Below are positions 6,516 through 12,850 of a stretch of 12,850 nucleotides of DNA, in pieces. A program made the position numbers and the translations under genes. The notes under the pieces were generated by a model that worked only from the letters and a program-made list of their open reading frames with translations, was not told where the DNA came from and did no database searches. Position 1 is the stretch's first letter, and every line of letters starts with the position of its first letter. The DNA comes from Solirubrobacterales bacterium (GTDB lineage Bacteria; Actinomycetota; Thermoleophilia; Solirubrobacterales; Solirubrobacteraceae). The stretch is from positions 1 to 12,850 of the forward strand of contig JAOPZO010000324.1 of NCBI GenBank assembly GCA_025964065.1. Reading direction: 5' to 3'.

Positions 6516-7754
6516 CTACTTCGGCAGGCGCGGCGCGATGATCCGGTACGCCTTGAGGCCGAGGCCCAGGCGCTCGCGGTCCTCGGAGAGCATGGGGTCG
6601 AGCCCCGTGAGCTCCTTCACGCGCTCCAGCCGGTAGGCCACGGTGTGGCGGTGGGCGTAGATGGCCGCCGCCGTCGCGTTCATGTTGCAGTTCTGCTCGA
6701 GGTAGGACTCGAGCGTGCCCACGAGGTCGGTCCGGTACTGGTCGTCGTAGCGGACGATGGGCGCGACCGTGTCGTCGTAGAACGAGCGCACCTCCTCCGG
6801 GTGGGAGGCGAGCACGCGGAAGAGCAGGCGGTAGGTGCCCGTCCCGATGTCCTTGAGGTGCGCGTCCCCTCCCCCGCTCTCGCTCTGGCGCAGCACGTCG
6901 AGCACGAGCTCGGCCTCCTGCATCGCCCGGCCGAACTCGCCCGGGTCGGCGTAGAAGCTCGAGAGGCCGACGGTCCCGTGCTGGCGCAGGCGGTCCGCGA
7001 GGCGGCGCGCGCGCTCGAGCGTCTCCTCGGGCGCGGCGTCCCCGCCCGTCGCGGGCAGGATCGCGTAGATGCGGTCCTCCATGTGCTGGGCCAGCGCGCC
7101 GGGGTACTCGCCGCCGATGAGCGCGACGACGTGGCGCGGGCGGTCCGTCTTGAGCTCGGCGCACAGCACGACCGCGCCCCGGGCGAGGTCGCAGCCCAGG
7201 CGACCCGCGCGGCGGACCACCTCGCGCGGCTCGAGATCGGGGCGGGAGCGCAGGTCCTCGAGGAAGGAGCCGCGCAGGTTCTGCTCGACCTCCTCCTTGG
7301 CCTCCTCGATGGCGACCTCGGTAAGCGAGGCGACCGCGGCGAGGTGCAGGTACTCCGTGGCGTCCTCGGCCGGGGGCTGGGTGCCGTGGAGCGAGACGAC
7401 GATGCCGACGACGTCGTCGCCGGAGGAGATGGGGACTTCGAGCGCCAGGGTCGCGGGCACCTGCGAGGGGCGGTCCGAGACGCGGTCGGCCACGTAGCGG
7501 CGGACGTCCTCGAGGACCTCCTCGGCCGGCAGCGGGGCGGGGCCGCCGGACATCGCGGCGGCGCCGAGGCGCGGGATCACGATGACCACGGGAACGCCGG
7601 CGGCGTCCGCGGCCATCCGGGCGACGTGCTCGAGGCCGTCGCCGCCGAGGACCGCGTCGACCATGCGCAGGTGGATCGCTCGGAGGCGCTCGACCAGGCC
7701 GGTCGACGACCCCCCCTGCGGCGTGTCCTTCCTCGGTGCGGGGACTGCAGGCAC
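6516..7754 (-). CDS. PucR/CdaR-family transcriptional regulator
   Basis: A 412-residue cytoplasmic DNA-binding protein. Residues about 20-150 look like a GAF-type sensor domain. About 160-290 match the CdaR GGDEF-like domain (VGLSSFYADPGEFGRAMQEA at 262-281). About 343-405 is the PucR C-terminal helix-turn-helix (LVGTLESYLEQNCNMNATAA, then YAHRHTVAYRLERVKELTG). The GTG at 7754 has AGGAGG 7 nt before it, a strong start. PucR proteins commonly control nitrogen or carbon catabolism (purines, sugar diacids, amino acids). Its place directly after amt-glnK, in the same direction, suggests a role in nitrogen control, but a strong hairpin separates them. Ligand and targets are unknown. Confidence 0.88.
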   Translation of the reverse strand: MPAVPAPRKDTPQGGSSTGLVERLRAIHLRMVDAVLGGDGLEHVARMAADAAGVPVVIVIPRLGAAAMSGGPAPLPAEEVLEDVRRYVADRVSDRPSQVPATLALEVPISSGDDVVGIVVSLHGTQPPAEDATEYLHLAAVASLTEVAIEEAKEEVEQNLRGSFLEDLRSRPDLEPREVVRRAGRLGCDLARGAVVLCAELKTDRPRHVVALIGGEYPGALAQHMEDRIYAILPATGGDAAPEETLERARRLADRLRQHGTVGLSSFYADPGEFGRAMQEAELVLDVLRQSESGGGDAHLKDIGTGTYRLLFRVLASHPEEVRSFYDDTVAPIVRYDDQYRTDLVGTLESYLEQNCNMNATAAAIYAHRHTVAYRLERVKELTGLDPMLSEDRERLGLGLKAYRIIAPRLPK

Positions 7755-7802
7755 GGGTGATCCTCCTTCCGGTGTCAGAAGTGCTGGGGAACAGGGGTGG
7801 AG

Positions 7803-7829
7803 GGGGCGCGGCCGGCGTGGCCGCGCCCC
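7803..7829 (-). terminator. GC-rich perfect hairpin after glnK
   Basis: Arms 7803-7813 and 7819-7829 pair perfectly over 11 bp around a 5-nt loop. The hairpin lies 18 nt beyond the glnK stop on the minus strand and 48 nt before the pucR start. There is no U-tract. It probably ends or weakens amt-glnK transcription, so that pucR is expressed less or separately. I see no clear promoter in the remaining spacer. Confidence 0.65.
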
Positions 7830-7847
7830 GTTCCGGGTGGTTCGCCG

Positions 7848-8213
7848 CTAGGCGGCGGCGGGGTCCGGGTGGGCCTGGAGGATCTCCTCCCCCGCCTCCC
7901 CGGTCCGCACGCGGTACGCGTCGTCGACGGGGATGACGAACACCTTGCCGTCACCCACCGCCCCCGTGCGGCCGTGCTTGAGGATCGTGTCCACGATCGT
8001 CTGCACGTCGCGCTCGGCGACCACGCACTCGAGCTTGACCTTCGGGCGGAGGTAGTTCGTGAGCTCCGCGCCGCGGTACCGCTCCGTGATGCCCTTCTGA
8101 CGGCCCGAGCCCTTGACCTCGCTGATGGTCAGCGAGGGGAACCCGAGCGCCAGGAGCTCCATCCGGATCGGCTCGAACGCCTCGTGCCGGATGTACGCCT
8201 CGATCTTCTTCAT
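7848..8213 (-). CDS. glnK: PII nitrogen-regulatory protein (GlnK type) lacking Tyr51
   Basis: A 121-residue trimeric signalling protein of the PII family, expected to bind ATP/ADP and 2-oxoglutarate and to plug the Amt channel when nitrogen is plentiful. It aligns without gaps to E. coli GlnB over the core: VKGSGRQKG at 33-41, YRGAE at 46-50, PKVK at 57-60, TGAVGDGKVFV at 83-93 and RVRTGE at 101-106, so the nucleotide-binding residues (K90, R101, R103) are kept. The T-loop is odd: the nucleotidylylation Tyr51 is Leu, position 49 is Ala rather than the cyanobacterial phospho-Ser, while Tyr46 is kept. The ATG overlaps the amt stop by 4 nt (ATGA), and GAGG lies 7 nt upstream. The amt overlap supports GlnK rather than GlnB. 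Confidence 0.95.
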   Translation of the reverse strand: MKKIEAYIRHEAFEPIRMELLALGFPSLTISEVKGSGRQKGITERYRGAELTNYLRPKVKLECVVAERDVQTIVDTILKHGRTGAVGDGKVFVIPVDDAYRVRTGEAGEEILQAHPDPAAA

Positions 8214-9769
8214 GCCGGGACCTCACTCTTCGCGGGGGACACGGACCCGAGGGCCGGTGTCGTGGGCGTCGCACCGTAGCCAATGAGCTCCGGCGCAGGG
8301 ATGAACTGCTCCGGGTAGCCGTACATGCCGTGCTCGGTGATGTCCAGTCCGGCGTCCTCCTCGTCCTCGGTCACGCGGAGGCCGTAGGTCTTCTTGATCA
8401 GGAAGAAGGTCCCGTAGCTCATGAGGAACACGAAGCTGAAGGCCACGACGAGGCCGGCGGCCTGCGCGATGAGCTGGTCGAAGCTGCCCGAGTAGAACAG
8501 GCCGCCGCGCGGGTCACCGAAGGCGTTGTAGCCCGCCAGGCGCTCCGAGGTGAAGAGGCCGCAGGAGAGCGTCCCCCAGATGCCGCAGAGCCCGTGCACG
8601 GTGAGCACGCCGACCGGGTCGTCGAGCTTCTTGTCGATGGCGAAGACGCCCAGCGGCACGATGATGCCGGCGATCACGCCGATGATCGGCGCCGCCCACA
8701 GCTCGACGTAGCCCGAGGGCGCCGTGATGGCGACGAGGGCACCGATCGCGCCGTTGCCGGCCATGCCGATGTCGATCGTCTTCGTCTTCAGCGCGCCCAC
8801 GATGATCGCACCGAGCACGCCCGAGGCCGCGGCCAGGTTCGTGATGATGATGATCTCCGGGAAGCGCCCGTCGAGGCCACCGAGCGCCGTGCCGCCGTTG
8901 AAGCCGAACCAGCCGAACCACAGGATGAGGACGCCGAGGCCGAAGAGCGGCATGTTGTGCCCCGGAATCGCCCGCGGCTTGCCGTCCGGCCCGTACTTGC
9001 CCTTGCGGGGCCCGAGGAGCAGCAGCGCCGCGAGGGCGCCGGTGGCACCGATCAGGTGGACGGCCGTGGAGCCGGCGAAGTCCTGCATGCCGACGAAGCC
9101 GATGTCCTCCCAGAGGCCCACCGGGACCTGCAGGAAGCCGCCGCCGAAGACCCAGTGGGCGCCGAGCGGGTAGATCAGGCCGGCGAAGATGACCGCGTAG
9201 ATGATGTAGACGCCGAACTTGATGCGCTCGAGCGTCGAGCCCCACACGATCGCCAGCGACACGGCGCAGAAGACGAACTGGAAGAAGAACTTCGCCTCGA
9301 CGGTGACGTCGAAGATGCCGAGGACCGGGAAGGCCGCCTGCGACCCGTTGCTGACGACGAGGGCCTCGTCGAAGCTGGCCCTCCCGCCGAAGTCCCCGAG
9401 GAAGAAGCCGTCGCTGCCGAAGAGGCCGGCGAAGCCGTCGGCCTCGATGCCGAAGGCGATGGCGAAGCCCGTCGCCCAGAACATGAGCGCGGCGATCGAG
9501 AAGTTCGTGAGGATCTTCGCCACGATCGTGCCGGCGTTCTTCCCGCGGGAGAAGCCGACCTCGAGGAACAGGAACCCGACCTGCATGAGCATGACCATCA
9601 GCGCGGCCACCATCACCCAGATGGTGTTGATGCCGGTGCTCTCCTCGAGCGTGAACCCGTCGGTCGGGTCGGGGTTGTTCAGCACGTCCTGCGCGAAGGC
9701 GAGGGACGGGAGCATGAGTGCGACGAGCAGGCCTAGCACGAGGCCCTTGGTCGCCACGGAACGTGGCAT
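8210..9769 (-). CDS. amt: Ammonium transporter, Amt/MEP/Rh family
   Basis: Membrane channel for ammonium uptake, 519 residues. A cleavable-looking signal peptide covers 1-26 (ending LAFA before QDV), as in many bacterial Amt proteins. Family motifs follow: GFSRGKNAGTIVAKIL (72-87), DFAGSTAVHLIGATGAL (230-246) with the first pore His at 238, FGFNGGTALGG (288-298) and VHGLCGIWGTLSCGLF (391-406) with the second pore His at 392. The cytoplasmic tail keeps GLRVTEDEEDAGLDITEHG, the region that interacts with PII in AmtB, then runs on for about 35 residues of Pro/Ala-rich sequence. AAGGAG lies 4 nt before the ATG. It forms an operon with glnK and is divergent from glnN. Confidence 0.96.
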   Translation of the reverse strand: MPRSVATKGLVLGLLVALMLPSLAFAQDVLNNPDPTDGFTLEESTGINTIWVMVAALMVMLMQVGFLFLEVGFSRGKNAGTIVAKILTNFSIAALMFWATGFAIAFGIEADGFAGLFGSDGFFLGDFGGRASFDEALVVSNGSQAAFPVLGIFDVTVEAKFFFQFVFCAVSLAIVWGSTLERIKFGVYIIYAVIFAGLIYPLGAHWVFGGGFLQVPVGLWEDIGFVGMQDFAGSTAVHLIGATGALAALLLLGPRKGKYGPDGKPRAIPGHNMPLFGLGVLILWFGWFGFNGGTALGGLDGRFPEIIIITNLAAASGVLGAIIVGALKTKTIDIGMAGNGAIGALVAITAPSGYVELWAAPIIGVIAGIIVPLGVFAIDKKLDDPVGVLTVHGLCGIWGTLSCGLFTSERLAGYNAFGDPRGGLFYSGSFDQLIAQAAGLVVAFSFVFLMSYGTFFLIKKTYGLRVTEDEEDAGLDITEHGMYGYPEQFIPAPELIGYGATPTTPALGSVSPAKSEVPA

Positions 9770-9851
9770 TGGACTCCTTCGGTTTGGTGGCGTCCCGCAC
9801 TCTGCAAGCCAGCCGCCCCGGGCACCTTGTCCCGGTGTCGAAAGATCCCCA

Positions 9852-9896
9852 GGGGCCCTTCGCCCAGCGGTCGATCGGTGCTGGGCGGGGGGTCCT
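9852..9896 (+). other. Long hairpin in the amt-glnN divergent spacer (possible leader RNA element)
   Basis: The 269-bp spacer 9770-10038 holds an inverted repeat. CGCCCAGC (9861-9868) pairs with GCTGGGCG (9880-9887) around an 11-nt loop, and pairing extends outward to 9852 and 9896 for about 17 bp if G-U pairs are allowed. The four G-U pairs would be A-C mismatches in the other strand, so the fold favours plus-strand (glnN-sense) RNA. GCTGGGCG occurs again at 9991-9998, 21 nt before the glnN Shine-Dalgarno, and could replace the right arm. Whether the hairpin lies in the transcript is unknown: a TACCGT at 9896-9901 could itself be a -10, which would put the repeat in promoter DNA. Confidence 0.4.
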
Positions 9897-10019
9897 ACCG
9901 TGCGGCGAACGCGCTCGCGTGCTTCTTGGACGTGGGGACAAGCGGCCTCCCCCGCCGGGCTGCAAGGCTGCTCTCCAGTGCCATCCGCGCGCTGGGCGCT
10001 CCGCGTCCGCGCTCAACCC

Positions 10020-10025
10020 AGGAGG
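10020..10025 (+). promoter_or_regulatory. glnN ribosome-binding site with long spacing
   Basis: AGGAGG is the only good Shine-Dalgarno upstream of glnN, but 13 nt separate it from the ATG at 10039, more than the usual 5-9. No in-frame alternative start lies closer. Initiation may be somewhat weak or depend on leader folding. Confidence 0.6.
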
Positions 10026-10038
10026 ACCCTGAACCCCC

Positions 10039-12189
10039 ATGCAGAAGCGCCAGCAGAACGTCTACGCCGCACAGTGGAGCTCGAACGGGGGCGCGCTCGG
10101 TGCGCCCGACCTCACCGAGCCGGGCGCCTCGCCCTTCGGTGAGAACGTCTTCCACCTCGCCGCCCAGCGTCAGCGCCTCCCGAAGCACGTGTTCAAGGCC
10201 CTGAAGAAGACGCTCGAGGGATCCGAGCAGATGGACCCGATGACCGCGGACGCGGTCGCCCTCGCCATGAAGGAGTGGGCGATGGAGAAGGGCGCGACCC
10301 ACTACACGCACTGGTTCCAGCCCCTCACGGGCCTGACCGCGGAGAAGCACGACTCGTTCTACAGCCCGACGGGCGAGGGCACCGCGCTGGCGGAGTTCTC
10401 CGGCAAGGAGCTCATCCGGGGCGAGCCCGACGCCTCCTCGTTCCCGACGGGCGGCATCCGCGCGACGTTCGAGGCCCGCGGCTACACCGCGTGGGACCCG
10501 ACCTCGCCGGCGTTCATCCTCGAGAACCCGAACGGGACGCTCCTCTGCATCCCGACCGCGTTCGTCTCCTGGACGGGCGAGGCGCTCGACACGAAGATCC
10601 CGCTGCTGCGCTCGATGGACGCGCTCTCGAAGAGCGCGGTGAGGGCGCTGTCGCTCCTCGGGAACTCCGAGGTCCAGCACGTCTACACCACGGTCGGCGC
10701 CGAGCAGGAGTACTTCCTGATCGACGAGCAGTACTACTTCGAGCGCCAGGACCTCATCACGACGGGCCGCACGCTCTTCGGCGCGCAGCCCGCGAAGGGC
10801 CAGGAGCTCGACGAGCACTACTTCGGCTCGATCCCGGAGCGCGTCCTCGCCTACATGCTCGAGGTGGAGCAGGAGCTCGCGAAGCTCGGGGTGCCGATCA
10901 AGACGCGCCACAACGAGGTCGCGCCGGGCCAGTACGAGATCGCGCCGATCTATGAGAACTCGAACGTCGGCTCGGACCACCAGCAGCTGACGATGCAGAT
11001 CCTGCAGAACGTCGCACGTCGCTACGGCCTCGTCTGCCTCCTGCACGAGAAGCCCTTCGCGGGCGTCAACGGCTCGGGCAAGCACAACAACTGGGCCATG
11101 GCGACGGACGGCGGCGAGAACCTGATCAACCCGGGCGACGACCCCGTCACGAATTCGCAGTTCCTGTTCTTCTGCTCCGCGGTCATCCGCGCGGTGAACA
11201 AGCACCAGACGCTGCTCCGCGCCTCCGTCGCGAACGTGGGCCAGGACCACCGCCTCGGGGCCAACGAGGCGCCGCCGGCCATCATCTCGATCTTCCTCGG
11301 CGCCGAGCTCGAGGAGGCCTTCGAGGCGCTCGTCACCGGCAACGGCGGCGAGTCGAAGTCGGGCGAGCTCGCGCTCGGCACCGACGTGCTCCCGACGCTC
11401 CCGATGGACTCGGGCGACCGCAACCGGACCTCGCCGTTCGCCTTCACGGGCAACAAGTTCGAGTTCCGCGCGCTCGGCTCGAGCATGTCGCTCGGGTTCA
11501 CGAACGCGGTGCTGAACACGATCGTCGCGCAGGCGATCGACGAGCTGGCGACCGAGCTCGAGGGCAAGCTCGGCGGCGGCGGGGACGTCCACGCGGCGGT
11601 CACCGAGGTCGTCAAAGCGGTCTGGACGGACAACAAGCAGATCGTCTTCAACGGCGACGGCTACTCCGACGAGTGGCACGCGGAGGCGGAGCGCCGCGGC
11701 CTCGCGAACCTCCGCACGACCCCGGACGCGCTCCCGAGCGTCGTCTCCGAGGAGGCCATCAAGGTCTTCGGCGACTACAACGTCCTCTCCGAGCGCGAGC
11801 TGCACTCCCGCTACGAGGTCTGGGTCGAGCAGTACGCCTCGAAGCTCAACATCGAGGCGGAGATGACGGCCACGATCGCCCGCACGCAGATCCTGCCGGC
11901 CGCGCTGCGGCACGCGCAGATCATCGACGAGGGCGGCGACGGCGCCGGTGTGAAGAAGCTCGCCGCCGAGCTCGACGGGCTCGTGGACCAGCTCGTCGAC
12001 GCGATCCTCGCCCTCGAGGCCGCGAACGAGGAGACGCACAAGGAGGGCCAGGAGCTCGCGGAGTACATGCGCGACGTCGTGATCCCGGCGATGAGCGCCG
12101 TGCGCGCCCCGGCGGACCGCCTCGAGCGGATCGTCGCCGACGACCTCTGGCCGCTCCCGAAGTACTCGGAGATGCTCTTCATCCGCTAG
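10039..12189 (+). CDS. glnN: Type III glutamine synthetase
   Basis: Cytoplasmic ATP-dependent ligase that makes glutamine from glutamate and ammonium. At 716 residues it has the GSIII length (types I and II are about 350-470). GSIII features are present: ENVFHLAAQRQRLPKHVFKAL near residue 35, the metal-binding GAEQEYFLID (220-229), HNEVAPGQYEIAP (291-303), the ATP/glutamate-site GVNGSGKHNNWAM (342-354) with its His at 349, and RNRTSPFAFTGNKFEFRALG (461-480). The C-terminal 150 residues are helical, with HSRYEVWVEQYASKLNIEAE. All expected catalytic acids and the KFEFR arginine are there, so it should be active. GSIII is not adenylylated at the GSI tyrosine site, so control may lie in transcription, leader RNA or PII. 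It is divergent from amt-glnK. Confidence 0.97.
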   Translation: MQKRQQNVYAAQWSSNGGALGAPDLTEPGASPFGENVFHLAAQRQRLPKHVFKALKKTLEGSEQMDPMTADAVALAMKEWAMEKGATHYTHWFQPLTGLTAEKHDSFYSPTGEGTALAEFSGKELIRGEPDASSFPTGGIRATFEARGYTAWDPTSPAFILENPNGTLLCIPTAFVSWTGEALDTKIPLLRSMDALSKSAVRALSLLGNSEVQHVYTTVGAEQEYFLIDEQYYFERQDLITTGRTLFGAQPAKGQELDEHYFGSIPERVLAYMLEVEQELAKLGVPIKTRHNEVAPGQYEIAPIYENSNVGSDHQQLTMQILQNVARRYGLVCLLHEKPFAGVNGSGKHNNWAMATDGGENLINPGDDPVTNSQFLFFCSAVIRAVNKHQTLLRASVANVGQDHRLGANEAPPAIISIFLGAELEEAFEALVTGNGGESKSGELALGTDVLPTLPMDSGDRNRTSPFAFTGNKFEFRALGSSMSLGFTNAVLNTIVAQAIDELATELEGKLGGGGDVHAAVTEVVKAVWTDNKQIVFNGDGYSDEWHAEAERRGLANLRTTPDALPSVVSEEAIKVFGDYNVLSERELHSRYEVWVEQYASKLNIEAEMTATIARTQILPAALRHAQIIDEGGDGAGVKKLAAELDGLVDQLVDAILALEAANEETHKEGQELAEYMRDVVIPAMSAVRAPADRLERIVADDLWPLPKYSEMLFIR

Positions 12190-12199
12190 CACCTCGCAG

Positions 12200-12254
12200 G
12201 AGCGCAGACGTTCCGAAGGCCCTGCTGACGCGGGGTCTTCGGCGTTCTGCGCTC
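12200..12254 (+). terminator. Large stem-loop after glnN
   Basis: GAGCGCAGA (12200-12208) pairs with TCTGCGCTC (12246-12254). Inside, CG and CCGAAG (12213-12218) pair with CTTCGG (12237-12242) and CG, for about 17 bp with small bulges. It begins 10 nt after the glnN stop. No U-tract follows. A competing GGGTCTT/AAGACCC hairpin (12233-12239 with 12255-12261) overlaps it. It is probably the glnN transcript end. Confidence 0.6.
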
Positions 12255-12265
12255 AAGACCCGTCT

Positions 12266-12289
12266 GGCGGTACGGACCGCCGGACCGCC
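12266..12289. repeat. Short direct and inverted repeats in the glnN-metH spacer
   Basis: GGACCGCC occurs twice in tandem (12274-12281 and 12282-12289). GGCGGT (12266-12271) can pair with ACCGCC at 12276-12281. The function is unknown, and this may be only GC-rich sequence or part of the glnN 3' end. Confidence 0.3.
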
Positions 12290-12385
12290 ACCTGCGGCCC
12301 GACCATGGACGGGGCGATCGTGCCGTCGCCGTCCTCGGCGCGCAGGTTCCTGCGCCGCCCCGCGTCGTCCGGGAGGAGCGCCGTC

Positions 12386-12413
12386 CAACCTTGCCACGGT
12401 CGTGTCAAGGTTG
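12386..12413. promoter_or_regulatory. 28-bp near-perfect palindrome upstream of metH (candidate operator)
   Basis: Outer arms CAACCTTG (12386-12393) and CAAGGTTG (12406-12413), with inner arms CACG (12395-12398) and CGTG (12401-12404), share one centre. 24 of 28 positions are symmetric. It covers the expected -35 region and ends 25 bp before the ATG. Placement and symmetry fit binding by a dimeric repressor. The regulator is not identified. I see no SAM or cobalamin riboswitch here. Confidence 0.55.
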
Positions 12414-12423
12414 ACCGTTCCGC

Positions 12424-12432
12424 TGGTACGCT
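12424..12432 (+). promoter_or_regulatory. Extended -10 element for leaderless metH transcription
   Basis: TGGTACGCT (TGn plus TACGCT) ends 6 nt before the ATG at 12439. A transcript starting the usual 6-8 nt after the -10 would begin at the start codon itself. No Shine-Dalgarno is present, which supports leaderless translation. No good -35 lies 16-18 nt upstream, as is often the case with extended -10 promoters. Confidence 0.5.
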
Positions 12433-12438
12433 GGATCC

Positions 12439-12850
12439 ATGCGTGACTACTTGCAGGCGACCCGCGAGCGCGTCCTCGTCTTCGACGGCGGCATGGGCGC
12501 GACCCTCGAGCAGTTCGACCTCTCCCTCGAGGACGACTACAAGCTCCCCGGGCGCGCGCACGAGGCCCTCGTCCTGAACCGCCCCGACGTCATCGAGGGC
12601 GTGCACACCTCGATGGTCGAGGCCGGGGCGGACGTCGTCGAGACCGACACCTTCCAGGCCTCCCGCCTGAAGCTCGAGGAGTGGGGCCTCGCCGAGCACA
12701 CGCAGGAGATCAACGTCAAGGCCGCCGAGATCGCCCGCAAGGCCGTCGGCCCTGACCGCTTCGTCGCCGGCTCGATCGGCCCGACGGGCTTCCTCCCCGC
12801 CTCCGAGGAGCCGTCGCTCGGCCTCATCCGCTTCCGCGAGCTCGTCGAGG
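12439..12850 (+). CDS. metH: Homocysteine S-methyltransferase domain protein, probably methionine synthase MetH (3' end beyond window)
   Basis: The first 137 residues of a homocysteine methyltransferase-type TIM barrel. Visible motifs are VFDGGMGATLEQF (14-26), NRPDVIEGVHTSMVEAGADV (49-68), ETDTFQASRL (70-79) and VAGSIGPTGFLP (111-122). In cobalamin-dependent methionine synthase this domain moves the methyl group from methylcobalamin to homocysteine in the cytoplasm. The zinc-binding Cys residues and the folate, B12 and activation domains would lie beyond the right edge, so a stand-alone homocysteine methyltransferase (MmuM/BhmT type) or an MetH N-terminal half cannot be excluded. The ATG at 12439 is supported by domain length and the -10 placement. 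Confidence 0.8.
   Translation, partial: MRDYLQATRERVLVFDGGMGATLEQFDLSLEDDYKLPGRAHEALVLNRPDVIEGVHTSMVEAGADVVETDTFQASRLKLEEWGLAEHTQEINVKAAEIARKAVGPDRFVAGSIGPTGFLPASEEPSLGLIRFRELVE

Noticed and set aside
9802..9822. A sigma-54-like GG-N10-GC element (minus strand, with TTGCA) upstream of amt
   Set aside because: Only the GG, one C and TTGCA match; the TGGCACG half is poor. Actinobacteria generally lack RpoN, so I treat it as chance.
9897..10038. Glutamine riboswitch (glnA or downstream-peptide motif) before glnN
   Set aside because: I could not find the conserved core sequences of either motif. Only general inverted repeats are present.
9895..12192. A 765-codon open frame on the minus strand spanning all of glnN
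   Set aside because: It lies exactly antisense to a clear type III glutamine synthetase, and its Arg/Val/Leu/Asp/Glu-rich translation has no recognisable domain. Long antisense frames are expected in such GC-rich coding DNA.

Overview
The window comes from a very GC-rich bacterial chromosome. An Mce lipid-transport operon, leaderless-looking genes, a PucR-type regulator and a type III glutamine synthetase beside amt-glnK together suggest a deep-branching actinobacterium. My best guess is class Thermoleophilia (Solirubrobacterales-like); this is inference from gene content, not a database match. No mobile element, CRISPR array, tRNA or rRNA was seen, and no stretch over 300 bases lacks a gene.

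Region 1 (1-5743, minus strand) is a co-directional Mce lipid-import operon, read right to left: two MlaE/YrbE permeases (5657-4851, 4851-4063), an MlaF/Mkl-type ATPase (4057-2960), and two MCE/MlaD substrate-binding proteins (2749-1412, then 1415 running off the left edge). The genes are tightly coupled (TGATG or GTGA junctions, a Shine-Dalgarno inside the previous gene), except for a 210-bp gap between the ATPase and the first MCE gene. That gap holds a strong hairpin and a CRP/GlxR-like dyad. The operon has a plausible promoter with a palindrome between its -35 and -10.

Region 2 (5793-6410, plus strand) is a small predicted lipoprotein transcribed divergently from the mce operon.

Region 3 (6516-12189) is a nitrogen-assimilation island. 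On the minus strand lie amt (ammonium channel), glnK (PII, overlapping amt by 4 nt), a terminator-like hairpin, then a PucR-family regulator. Divergently, on the plus strand, lies glnN (type III glutamine synthetase). Amt imports ammonium, PII would gate Amt and report nitrogen/energy status, and GSIII fixes ammonium into glutamine. The PII lacks Tyr51, the usual nucleotidylylation site. The amt-glnN spacer contains a long hairpin whose left arm has an alternative pairing partner closer to the glnN ribosome-binding site. A large stem-loop follows glnN.

Region 4 (12386-12850, plus strand) is the start of a methionine synthase-type homocysteine methyltransferase gene (probably metH), preceded by a 28-bp near-perfect palindrome and an extended -10 placed for leaderless transcription. 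The window ends inside it.

I found no clearly new multi-gene system. The most interesting signals are regulatory DNA/RNA structures and the atypical PII protein.
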